Source: Pristionchus mayeri (taxonomy: Eukaryota > Nematoda > Chromadorea > Rhabditida > Neodiplogasteridae). Taken from it: a stretch of DNA of 64,000 bases. Both the position numbers and the translations under genes were made by a program. The notes under the pieces were generated by a model. The model had not been told where the DNA came from, did not search any database, and worked only from the letters and a program-made list of their open reading frames with translations. Every line of letters starts with the position of its first letter. Within the stretch, counting starts at the first letter, position 1. This document shows positions 25,457-36,892 of this stretch, one piece after another. The stretch covers positions 52,011,257 to 52,075,256 of the forward strand of contig BTRK01000006.1 in the NCBI GenBank assembly GCA_036245805.1. The letters run 5' to 3'.

Positions 25457-25777
25457 GTGTACGTGCAGGTAGCAAGACCCAGCCAACTTCCTTATCATTT
25501 TCCCCGTCAAGTGGTGTGAACAAACTTGATTTCTTGTCGTGTCGCGGGATCCCGAAGATGACGTCGTCAAGTTACCCAGAATTCTGGGGATCTGTCGAGG
25601 TCGTCTTTGAGGATCCGCGAGATCAAATTGCGTGAAAGTCTGCGCAATTCTTCGCTTTTCTATTTCCTAGAAAATTAACACTGCTCTAGCAGTGTTCTCC
25701 CGCCTGCCCAATCTCGAATACTGAATCTACTTTTACCTTCTGCATCCTCTAAGATGACATCGTCAGGTACCCCCAGA

Positions 25778-28717
25778 ATGCACGCTTCGCTCGTCGTCGT
25801 CATCGTCTTCAGTCTAGCAGTCTCCAGCGTCGTCGGTGACGTCGGGGCCAAGTTCGGCCACTCCTCAGCCAGCAATGTGAGTGCAATTCCTCAGATATTT
25901 TGGGGGCGGCAAGGTCTATTTGAATCCGATTTGAATTTGCCGCTCAAGACTCACTAAACTGATATGATTTGATTGGAAAATTTTGTTTTCAAACTTTATA
26001 GTGACTAGTTTTAAAAATACGCCTCCGGTTCTCAATTTTAATAAGGACATCGATCATGCCCTGGACTCGTCTATCCGCCGAATAGTGCAAGAGATGAGAT
26101 CATCATAACAGAGGGACTCCTCGTGCCCATATCTTAGTGATGCCTAACGAATTCACGACAGTCCCTCCCTCGCTAGGCAGACAAAGGCAAAAACGAAACG
26201 AAAATGTGATTAGAAAAACGGACGACTCATATTTTCCTACTCAAAATGACGAAATGGAATCGTAGATGAGCGTTGAACTTTCGTACATTCGCCCTGATTA
26301 TCCTGAGAGATGTTGGGACTACCTGTCAGCAACAGGGATTCTATGGAAATTGTATTCAGGAAGCACACGGCTTCTAGATTAATTTCGAAGCAGAAATTTT
26401 CATCAAATGCGTGCATGCACGTACACAATATGCGCATCCGTGACTAGCAAAGGATGACGAGCCACTGATCAACAACGAGCATAAAACCTTATTCGAACAT
26501 GAATTGTGCGCTGCTACGGGAGGAACTAGCGTAGCATCGAATTGTGGGAACATCCTGCTCGCTCGAAACTAGAGTGTGGCATTTTATTCACGTTCTCGGC
26601 CTCCCGAGATGCAAGAGAGCGAATGAAGATACCGCGAAACCATTTTCGAATTAAACTCGAAAGAAACGATGGATCACAAGAAACTAGCAAGAAAGGCCCC
26701 TTGATATTTCGTACTACCTCAACAACGTGAAACGAGAGATGAAGGAATGAGGAGATGATTTATTGCGATTAGGAAGATTTTAATAATTGATGTTTAATCA
26801 TTTGCTACAATGTAATTCTCACGGCGCTTTCCCGCGATTGTAATTGATGTGTTCAATCTCCAGAGCTTGCACGTGCGAATTAACATGATTTATTAGTTTG
26901 CGCTAGGAACAAAAATGATTCAGCACATGCAAAATCTGAGACAAAACTGCACCAGATTGACGCTGATCTACGCCGTATTTTCAAGATGGAAAATGAACAA
27001 CGTCAGCTGTGATGAAAGGATGAAAATTATGTTATGCGTCTGAATTTCGATGGCGTAATTTGTGGCTTTTCAGTCCCTGGAAGCGTAGGTGGTAAATACG
27101 TGTAATCCCATACACTTATGTGATTACGTGTATTTACCGGCTTGTGCCTTTTTCTTTGCAAAATACAACATAGTGATGAAATATAATACTTGATTAAAAT
27201 TTTCTAAAATAGTGTATATGTTTTAATATTTTGTAAATGATTCCACGACTAACGAAAAATTACAATGATCATTTTGTAGGTAATAACCCGAAGCACCCAC
27301 ACTGGCTGATGAGATGAAGGGATTTTTCAAGAAATTGAATTTCTTATGATTTGGTCAAACGGTTAACGAGAAATTACTTTTTTTCAAATTCCGGAAAATT
27401 GCCCATTCCCTTCTACCCTATCATCGGTGCACCATGCGCCACAGATACTGTCTTTCCGTAAACATTGGTCAATGACCGCAATTCAGATACAGTTCGAGAA
27501 ACGATACCGCTGACTCCTTATTTTATACACTCTCAATTCAGCGGAGTAGAGAGTTAAATGAACAGACGGTGGCCCGAATTTAAAAGTTTGCTTTCAGAAG
27601 GAGTGCCCCGGCAACGTGCTGCGTCTGCTGTCCGTCATGTGCCGCGACAGCCTCTCAGCTGACTTCTGCGAGTCGCACGTTTCCTCACTCAGTGAGTCCC
27701 TTCGAAGTTATCCGATCTCTCTCTCTCTCTCTCTCTCTCTCATTCTCTCTCTCTCTCTCTGAGATAGCGACATCCTCACTCAGTGAGTCACGCTCTCTTG
27801 AAATTGCCCATCATCTTCTTCCTTGTTCTTACTCCTTATTAGCGCACACACACTCAGAAAAAATGAATCATGTACTCATTACGAGAAATCACCATTTCCT
27901 TGTTTTGTCTCGTCTTAATAGTGCGCACACTCGTAATCCCGCTTGATACCTGGGTGGGAGTACAGTTCGATAAACGAAACCTGTATTTATCCATTGTCAA
28001 CACTCTCTGACATCTAAATGATCGAGAGGGTGAAATTATGAGAGTGACTCCTATTTTTTGAAATCTACTTCTGCGCCATCACGCGACTTCCCTCGTTTTT
28101 TCTCGGCCTCCCAATTACTGCACGTACTAAGAAGAGCACCGCAATCAGGAGTAGTGGGAGGGAGGAGAGTTCGAGATACCAAAACTACAGTATCCTCATA
28201 CTAAGCACTCTCTGATACCTCCCATTTCCTTCCTCACACTGTCCTTGTTCTTCCTCGTCTTATTAGTGCACGTGCTAGGAAAAGCGCCGCAATCAGAAGA
28301 CGTGTAAGGGGACAAATACTTCCGAGAGCAGACTTGGGAATAACAACCTACTTTTCAGCGAAGCTAGTGGAGAAGTACTCCACCTTCGACGCTGACGTCA
28401 TCCTCGGAGGTAATCAGATAGACACGGATGTCGTTATCTTCCTCACTGATCTATGATGCAGAATAGAGATCTTCTTATAGCGCTCTATAGACACCAGACA
28501 TCAAGCGCTATTTTAACAAAGAATTCCGATATGAGCAATTTATCGACGTTCTTGACGGAACTCTACCGTAACCAATCGATATTCTAGATAGGGTCCTTCA
28601 GTAACTAATCGATAATCTACAGGCGAGTGCTGTTCCGAGAAGCGCTGTCGTCTCTCCGTCCTCCGCTCACTCTGCTGCATCGACGGCTTGCGCATGGCTC
28701 CCTCAGACGAGGAGTGA
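25778..28717 (+). CDS. Insulin/relaxin-like secreted peptide candidate 1
   Basis: Four exons: 25778-25876, 27598-27691, 28359-28409, 28623-28717; all phases close, giving 112 aa. An in-frame ATG 24 bp upstream (25754) is possible, but the hydrophobic signal follows MHASLVVVIVFSLAVSS. After signal cleavage the protein has eight cysteines: a B-chain-like KECPGNVLRLLSVMC (C-x11-C, as in insulin B) followed by Cys eight residues on, and an A-chain-like ECCSEKRCRLSVLRSLCC (CC-x4-C-x8-CC). Nematode beta-type insulins end in CC-x3-C-x8-CC, so one extra residue between CC and C is unusual. There is no dibasic pair between the two regions. Alternatively it may be another small cysteine-rich secreted family. 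The 1.7-kb first intron is large for the gene. Confidence 0.6.
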
Positions 28718-29329
28718 TCTTTGGTCTCCGATCTCTGATCTAATCTACCACTTACGTCATACAACATAACTAATAACTACTATCATTCCGTGAATGTAGC
28801 CCCTGACTCGTTCCTCCAAGCACACTGTTGTTAATCGAATAAAGTGGTTTGCCACAAGGAAGACCAGACAGTGTAATGCGCTAATGAGAAAGGTTCGTCG
28901 AAGGAGATTTGGTAGAGGAAGTGTCGAGTGCCAGATGTCTAACAGGAGGGTCCCCTTTTCTAAACTCCAACGTATCCATCAGGCAAAGCTGACTATTGGT
29001 TTTCGTTGAGAATCTAACTGGCATGATGTAGACAAAATTCCGTGTCCACCCCTTATACTGGCAACGATGATTTTGATGGATGGTTTCAAACTCCGACAGA
29101 TCCACGAGACAAAGCGATCGTCGATTTACTTCCTCTCTTGCTAACTATTGGTTCTCGTTGAGAATCTTATTGGTATTATACCTACAAAACCCCGTATCCA
29201 TCCCTTGCACTGACAACAATCGATTTGCGTGCCCTCCCGTGAGGGAGAACCAACAGTTTATTCAGATACGGCTCTAAGGCGATATCAATAGCGAGTGTGT
29301 ATATGGTTGGGGAACCGGTGCCAGATGGT

Positions 29330-32300
29330 TTAGGCGGCGACCTCCTCGACGGGGGCCTCGGGCACCTCGGCGGGCTCGGCGGCCTGAAATAGGGTATGGT
29401 TGGTACCGGCAATGGAACCAGGACCGATACAGTATACCGGGACCGGAGCCATGAATCAGAACCGGAAAACGGGCCACAACCGGAACAGGGCCCAGAAGCC
29501 AGGTCCGGAACCAGGTCCGGAACCAGATCTGGGAATTAGGTACTCACGTCGGCGACGGGTGCATCGTCGAAGTCCTTGTCGGGAAGGACGAGAGGGATGG
29601 GCTCGACGGGCGGGCGGGCGGCGTCGCCCTCGGCCTTCACCTGCTCGACGTACTTGGGAGGCTCGAGGTTCTTTCTGTAATGGTGGTGATGACGTCTTGT
29701 TGATGAGCTTTGGCAGATGTCATTCTTCTCACACTATGGTGGTAAGAGCGATAAATTTGCATGGCAAAACCTATACATCTTTGATTTATTTTCAAAACTA
29801 TCCCCCTTTCGTTCGCTTTGCTATCATAGCCGTGAATTTGCACGGTAATTACTTATCCATTCAAGGATGTTGTTTTGCTCGTTGATGACGTCACGTCGTC
29901 GTGATGACGTCATCGACGATGGCATACCTGAGCTGCTCAAGCTCCTCGTTCTCCTTTCTGCCCCACTCGGGAGGCGGGCGGGCGGTGCCGTGAGCGATCG
30001 AGGGTGACTTCTTCACGAACGGCTGCAAAATGTCTAAATTACGATCATTTTTTTGCGAAAATCGAAAATTACGAAAAGTTATAAAATTGCACACTTCACT
30101 TTGTAAGTGGGCAAATGTTTCGAAAATAAAACTGATTTATGTGCTAACAAATTGTTCAGATATTTCATAATTTTGCCTATCCCTTTAAACAATTCTCTTT
30201 AGTGAATGTGTATGTATATATTAAATATTCGTAGTAATAAGCAAAAGTGAGCGAAAGTGAGCGAAATCTATGAACCGACGGTGATCAAGCCAGTTCCAAC
30301 GTCAATAGCTCAGGCAGAGTTGTAGCCTAGGTTTTTGCCCGGTACAAACCAAAGACTCCTGAGTTCTCCTTCCCAGACCACTTTCTCTCTCACGCCTACT
30401 ACAAACTCCCAGAGCAACGTCAAATAACTCGCACGCAACAGACGACAATGTGATTACGGACGCAATCGCAAAAGGAAGTGATCAAGACATTCCCCCCCCC
30501 CCCCGAGAAATCAGCCCTTGCAAGGGGGTCCGATTACCGATTTGATGATTCCATCAAGAGATTTGAGTGAAGGCTATGACAGTAAAGGCTCCTAGTCGTG
30601 CCCGATACAAACCTTACAAGGGGAGGTCGCAGAGTGTCCTTGCAGTTTTATAATCAGAAAAATAATTTTGAAAATGTGAAAATTCTAGGAACTTGTTTTC
30701 AAATTTGCGGAACACTTTCCCCGGACCCCGAAGTCCGCTTTCTCAGGCTATTCTCTCCCACGCCAGCCACAAACACCTAGTGCTACGTCAATTAACTCGC
30801 GCGCAACCGACAACATGATTACGGACGCAATCGCAACGCGAAAAGCCAATGATCGGGCGAAACTCCCGCTAGGAATCTAAGGATTGCAAGGGGACCAGAC
30901 TGCCTGTGTGCTGGGTCACACGAACATCGTGGTATGTAGAGACGATATTCTGTCTTAAGATCCGTCTAGTAGGCCTTATTCCTCTAATTGTATGTCTACG
31001 TTCTCCTCGATGCTTACGTTCTCGAAGAGGTTGCGGCGGTCTCCGTATCCTCTTCTGTCGATCTGGCGATCGAACTTGGAGGCTGTCGAGATCTTGGGAG
31101 GGTGGGTGCTGTTGGCGGCCTGAAATTACATTTGAATAAAAAACAAATTTTCAATCATTTTTCTATTTTTTCAACGACATTTATCAGGCTGCGTCCTATA
31201 TCTATGCAGATTTCGGGAAAACAACAGTTTCTCTCACCTCCTCGGCGTCAAGTCCCTTCTTGAGGGCCTTGTTACGGGCGACCTGGCGCTGGCGCTCGGC
31301 AAGCTCCTTGAGCTGAAATAGGGAAGGGATTAGATGGCGTTGATATCAAATATGACTAATGTGTTCAAATATCTGTTCGTTTGGTTCGCTATTTAACTTT
31401 AAATTGCTAATACAACCACGACGATGACGTCACCATCTTCACTTACGTCGTAATCCTGACGCTCGTGGCGCTTCTCAAGATCGTACTTCTCGGCCTCAAG
31501 CTTGACGATGCGAGTGTGGAGCTGCTTGATCTTCTCCTTGAGGTCGTTGGGCAGAAGGCCTGAGATGTCGACTCCACGGCAAACGGCGGCGAGGAATGCC
31601 TGAGGAGGATTACGGTAGTTCTGTGGGCAGATTGGTACGGTAGATTGGTGGGTCAGGATTACGGTAGTTCGGTGGGCAGATTGGTACGGTAGATTGGTGG
31701 GTCAGGATTACGGTAGTTCGGTGTGTCAGATTCCTCACCTTCTTGGCCTCCTCCTGCTGCTCGGCGCTCAGGCCGGCGCGCTTCTCGGTAGCTCCGGCGA
31801 GGTTGCCGAACTTGGACGCCTGCTCTCCCTTGGAGTCGACGGTGAAGTTGCGGCCTCCGGGTCCGCCGCTGCAAGAACCTGGTTAAGGTAGTTCCCTGGG
31901 CCAGATAAAATGTTTGCTAGGTCAGATTGTTTTCACGGGAGAGGGTTACTGCAATGCCAGTTCGCTGGGTCAGATCTAATGTTCGCTTGGTCAGATAGCT
32001 TACACGGCGGCACCGGCGAAGGAGCCGGCCATCATCTGCTGGCGGCGCAGCTTCTCGTCGTTCTTGCGGCGCTTCTCCTCCTCGGACTTGGCCTGGAAAA
32101 TAAAAGTTGACCCAACTCGACTACAGTATACCTCGAGAGTTCGTTGGGTCAGACACAACTACAGTAACCTAGAGTTCGGTGGGTCAGACCCATCTACAGT
32201 AACCCAGAGTTCGATGGGTTAGTTTTGACTACATTATCCAATAGTACGTTGGTCAGACTAAACAACAGCAACCTAGAGTGCGGTAGGTCAGATCCCTCCA

Positions 32301-33229
32301 CCTTGCGCTCCTCCTCCTCCTGTCTTCTTCGCTCCTCCTCCTGGCGGCGCTTCTCCTGCCACTCGCGCTCCTCCTCGGCGCGCTCCTGCTTGCGGCGCTC
32401 CTGACGCTCCTTGAGCACTCGGAGCTCCTCCTGAAAGGAAGGAGAGGTTACGGTAGTTCCTCTGGTTAGACACCTAATTCTCTCCATACAATTTCAGTAT
32501 GGCTATGTTGATATACATGATATCAGAATCGGCAGGGTACTGTAGTTCGCTGGGACAGATTCCCCACTTGCCTCCTCTCTCTCCTTCTCGAGCTTGCGTC
32601 TCTCCTCGTAGTCGAGGAGCTTGGCGGCCTCTTCCTCCTCGTGTCTCTTTTTGGCGGCGAGCATGGCGGCCTCGGCTTCGGTCATCTGCGCCGGTTCGGG
32701 CTCCTTCTGTGGAGGGGGAGCGGGACGGGAGGGCCTGAGGTTGAGCAGTCTAAGGCGAGCAGAGCTGATGTTCTTTTGACGAGGCTTGAGAGTTAGTACG
32801 TAGAGGAAAGGGGTTACGTAGCAGTTCGAAAATATCGAGGATGGACGGGGACACGGATACTTACTTGGCCTCCTCAACGGGAGCGGCCTCGGGCTCGGCC
32901 TCGGCCTCTTCGGCCCTGAAAGCGAAAGAGAGGGATAGGAGAGGAGCGAAGGAAAGAAGGGAGTGAAAGAGCACACACACGAGAAGCATCAAATTTTGAA
33001 GCAGGGCCCATCAGGAAACCGGCAAAGAGAGCCGGGAATCGAGGGCCCGTGAATGGTAGATACAGTACTCACTTGGACTCCTCCTCGGCCTCCTCCTCTG
33101 CGACTTCCTCCTCAACCTCCTCCTCGGAGCTGAAAAAGGGAGAGGTCACGGTAGGTCAGGAGTTCGGTGGGTCAGATTCATGACCGAATCAGTGAAAATG
33201 ACTCACTATTGTTCCTCTTCGTCGGACAT
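29330..33229 (-). CDS. tnt: Troponin T
   Basis: Tropomyosin-binding subunit of the thin-filament troponin complex in muscle. Thirteen exons in gene order: 33229-33207, 33129-33073, 32915-32865, 32734-32572, 32430-32302, 32092-32004, 31868-31739, 31599-31447, 31312-31238, 31119-31018, 30022-29928, 29674-29548, 29383-29330. Their sum is exactly 416 codons (415 aa), the usual size of nematode troponin T. Order along the protein: acidic N-terminus ([17 protein letters not shown]), linker with [18 protein letters not shown], charged coiled coil ([27 protein letters not shown]), [13 protein letters not shown], the conserved [18 protein letters not shown] with heptads [19 protein letters not shown], then an acidic Ala/Pro-rich tail ending [10 protein letters not shown]. 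Exon 4 uses a GC donor (GAG/gcaagt). A TTTCCAG acceptor 23 bp upstream of the ATG may be a trans-splice site. Which nematode paralogue it is cannot be told. Confidence 0.96.
29400..29530. repeat. GGAACC-rich minisatellite in last troponin T intron
   Basis: Repeats of the type GGTCCGGAACCA and ACCGGAAC occupy most of the intron. They are short, imperfect units with no coding signal. Confidence 0.7.
31611..31735. repeat. Tandem unit in troponin T intron 7
   Basis: About 2.5 copies of a ~50-bp unit with GATTACGGTAGTTCGGTGGG and AGATTGGTACGGTAGATTGG. Single copies of the same unit lie in other introns of this gene (see findings). Confidence 0.85.
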
Positions 33230-34885
33230 GGCTGCGAGTGGGGGATAAGAACCTGGAAATGAGAAGATTTATGCAAATTATTAATTAATAAGTTATGCAA
33301 ATTAAGTACGACAGATCAATTCATTCTCTACATCTACTCAAGTCTTGCCGAACATCAGCGCTAGTACTGTGCAAACGCATTTAGAGGTAAAGTAAAAATG
33401 CGAGTATCGAGGAGTCTCGAAGTGCAATTATGAAGGCAATGGATCGCATCTGCTCAAGATATAGGGAGGAGCCCCGAGGGAGGAGGCAAAGTGCTGCCGT
33501 TGGGCGTCGATGTAACGTGGGAGAGAGTATGTGGATCCGAGAGATCAGGGGAGAGCAGAGAGGGTGAGAGAGTAGGTGATATGAGAGACGCAGAGAAATT
33601 ATGCCTGAGGCCCGGTTTACACTGCTTGCGGAGGCGGGCGAGAAGTGAGGGGCGAGAGGAAGAGAGAGTGGGGAGATCGAGGAGAGGGAAGAGAACAGGC
33701 GAGACGGTGGGGGAGGAAGTGAGATGGAGAAGAGAGGGGTGGGGGAGAGGGGGAGGAGAAGGAGGAGGAGGAGGATGGAGGAAGAGAAAAAAACATCGAG
33801 ACGACGACGAGGTGAGATTGATGATGGGCATGAAATGAACAAGTGGCAAGGAGTAAATGGAACGTGAGGCGATTTATTCAATCGCCAATCGAAAATCACT
33901 AGAAACTATGCCATTGTCCCTTCATTCCATGCATTTTTCTATTTTCAGCATAATAAAAAGATTGAGAAATATGATTGTGTACTATCTACCGCAATGACCC
34001 TGACAATGGACAACAATTAGATGGTCACGAGAGGAACCCTCGATTGTAACATGTCGAAACCATCTGCGAATTATCCTGTAAATATTCTGCATAGAACCTA
34101 TTGATCGCCAGCTTTCTTTTCGCCCTGACTTTAAACTCCGCAGCTGAAAGAAGAGAGGAAAGAGAAGAAGGGGGGGGGGGACATACAAGACATGCGAGAT
34201 AAGTTTCAAATTTCCGAGTAAACTGATCATCGCAATTGATGAAAAATGCTCGACAGGTACAGTTCTCAAAATGTGGGCGTTGCAAATCAACATAACAACT
34301 GTAAATGTGAAATTATGGTGACAACAGAAAGCCAATGGTGGCATTTAAATTTTTTTATTGTTGTTTCTTCAATTTCAATATCGAAGCTAATTTCTTATAA
34401 ACAATGGTTTCACTCAAGTTCAAAAGGAAAATCTCCATGTTGTAGTAAGCATAACTGTAGTGTTTTGATCCCTAGATGAGAAACCTGATGCAACTCAATG
34501 TGACTTTCAACTGAATCATTACCATCCTGTCATCTCCAACATGTCTTTTTTAGAGACAAAGCGACATTTATTACCCTTAATTAGGATTTCTAACGACGCT
34601 AGGGCTATGGTGATACACAGTCATCATGATACATCATCGGTCTTTTCCGGCGGTTTGCATCAATACATGCTTCTCTAATTCATAAAATCTCGTTATGCAT
34701 TTCGAAATATCAAAATCGTATCCTCGATGTTATACCCTTAATCTAGCCAAGACTCTCTATGTGATTATTTGCGTTTTCCATCTGGAGTTCGAAGTAATCG
34801 GAGGGGGGACGCATTGCGCTTTATCAGAGGCACATCAACACACCACAAAAATGCAAATTAAAATTCGTGTCCGCTTATTTATTCC
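33230..34885. other. Intergenic interval upstream of troponin T
   Basis: Contains a strongly purine-rich GA/GGA tract on the plus strand (about 33530-33790) and a G-run near 34167. No exon recognised. Open frames over the purine tract are low complexity. Troponin T transcription presumably starts here. Confidence 0.6.
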
Positions 34886-36892
34886 CTATCTGCGTGATGG
34901 AAGATAGTACATGACTTCTTCTAGATTGAAGAATTCTTGGATGACTTTGAACCACGTTGCGTGCCGCATCATGTACAAGAAGCAAGCCAGGTGCGCCAGC
35001 TCGAATATGATGAACAGGAAGTATTTGTATTTCGCAAATTTGATGGCGGCAACCAGGAATTTTCTCCACTTTGGAACGTAGCTCTTATTGATCTCTCTAA
35101 AATGTAATCGTAATATTATTGAAAATTTGCGCCTGAGCAAACATCTCGAGAAAGTTTATCAGCATTTCTATCGTATTCATGAGACTTCTTCTGATAGAGA
35201 GAGTCACTATCGCAGCCAGGATTATGAGGATTTGATTTCGGACGAATGAACCTAAACTTCAGGGTGGAATATCTGATCTTTGATTAAGAAAACACACCTA
35301 AACTAGGAATTCGGTTGGTTTTCGGAAAGTTGTCCGTCATCGTCGAAATTATTACAGCTGTTGACACAGTTGATGCCAAGCCGATATTTACCTGAAATGA
35401 AATATGTTAGCTGTCTGTTGAGAAAGTTTGACAAAGAAAGAGGCGGTAAACAAATTTCGAGTTTATAGCACGCCTACCACTAGAGTTCGAGAAACGATAC
35501 CACGCTCTCTTCATTCTGCACACTCTCTCGCCAATCGACCGGTTTAGAGAGTATTTAGAATGAAGAGAGCGTGGTATCGTTTCTCGAAGTCTACCTACCA
35601 CCGATTCGATGGTCGGGTTGTCTCCATTAAGCACGAGACCAGCAATAATCAGGAAACCCAGGACGAAACAGGGCAGAATAACGAGATTAACCCAGAAATG
35701 GGAATACCGTTCGAGAGTTATTGTGAATACTATCTGAAATTTGTAATTATTTTAATACTTAGCAGGTGTTTCTCAGTCTACAACCATAATCCGCTTCATG
35801 TATCATTGAGACATGGCGAGCTTTTGTTGCTTCTGAATCGCCCAATACCGTACCTTTGAAGTTGAATTCGTACTCATTAAATGCAATGGCATGGTGATTT
35901 CCCATTCGCTCCCTGCCTGCGAACAATACTAGGTAAGAAAAACATGATCCAAAATCTGACTTCGATATTGGCATAGCGTCTGAATCCGCCTCCATCGAGT
36001 ACCACATTAAGCTCATCTAGCGCGAGCACTTCAAAGCATATTTCCAGATCATGCGAGTCGAACGGGAATTTATGCAGGGAGACATTTACAGGGGGCGACG
36101 TAGGATAAGGTCACAACGTCTTGAACGTGACCGGAGCTGTTCACCTCAAGTCAACGATGGTTGCAAGTTCAATTTTCTGAATTACCATCACCAATCCTTT
36201 TCCATTATCATCCGCAGTCAATCCCAAATAACTGCAAGGCAACACGGCCGGTCTCCAAACTGCATCTCTGAAAGCGGTGAACAATTGTATTGTCATCAGT
36301 TGACCTTTTGGCACCTCGTTAGAGCCACTTTGGTGATTCCTCCGTGCTCAGAAGCATTCCAAGAGAGTCGATAGTCTCTCCAACTGACATTCGCTTTTAC
36401 TAGCACTTCGATCGTTTGCTTCTTCTCTTCCTGAGGAAAAATATTACAAAATATTTTAAATTATTAAAATAGAATCTGACTTACAACGCCAGCGATCCTC
36501 ATCGATAAGAGGTCGAAGACAATCTTTTCGCGAGGTATTTGTTAGCTGAACAAGGAAATTAGGGAAAACAGCTCAACATTTATCACTTTCCGATGCCGAA
36601 AAAGGAGCTATAGAAGCAGTTGGAGTCTTGGCCAGCTCGACAAACAGCTGTTCCTGTGCGCTGTGGAACTCACTATTTGTTGAAACATCTGAAGAGAGCA
36701 TCAAGTTATTGAGGTTGGGCATTTGGTCGGATCAGAGCCTAAAAAGTACCCTTCTTCAGAATTTTTAGAATGTGCACACCATAAAAAATGATTCTAAAAA
36801 ACACAGAAGAAGTGTAATTTTTTAGGTTCTCATCCAGATTGAATGGACTCACTTGGAAGCAAAATCAGCGACGTTAGAAGAAGAAAGCGCAT
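34886..36892 (-). CDS. Pentameric (Cys-loop type) ligand-gated ion channel subunit, with an apparent frameshift
   Basis: Exons in gene order: 36892-36853 (signal peptide MRFLLLTSLILLP), 36688-36587, ~36523-36485, 36430-36315, 36267-36192, 36144-35961, 35916-35854, 35733-35602, 35391-35298, 35251-35143, 35096-34886. Family landmarks: SWRDYRLSWN (loop D region), AVWRPAVLPC (loop A), HKFPFDSHDLEIC (Cys-loop), SEWEITMP (loop C region), TM1 FWVNLVILPCFVLGFLIIAG, TM2 with VNIGLASTVSTAV then DNFPKTNRIPSLG, TM3 and a C-terminal TM4 KYKYFLFIIFELAHLACFLY. The M3-M4 loop is short. Exon 36144-35961 is 184 bp where 183 would keep frame: the frame changes at 36084-36088, inside the Cys-loop. The second Cys is displaced by three residues relative to FPFDxxxC. 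The 36523 acceptor is weak. Ligand and ion are not predictable. Confidence 0.82.
35481..35593. mobile_element. Family C hairpin MITE abutting a splice donor, perfect 8-bp TSD
   Basis: Starts TAGAGTTCGAGAAACGATAC and ends TTTCTCGAAGTCTA, with arms CCACGCTCTCTTCATTCT / AGAATGAAGAGAGCGTGG. TSD CCTACCAC lies at 35473-35480 and 35594-35601. The right copy is itself the splice donor GTGGTAGG of the channel exon ending at 35602 (minus strand). Confidence 0.88.

Larger units (their letters stand above)
23802..25777. other. Intergenic interval between transporter and insulin-like gene
   Basis: No exon seen. It contains two hairpin MITEs (25191-25297, 25345-25456) and a diverged direct repeat of about 30 bp: the GATGACGTCGTCAAG region near 25557 resembles GATGACATCGTCAGG at 25753, just before the insulin-like start codon. 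Confidence 0.65.

Noticed and set aside
33381..33899. Long minus-strand open frames rich in Ser/Leu/Pro
   Set aside because: They are translations of a purine-rich tract (GA/GGA on the plus strand), low complexity and without splice structure.
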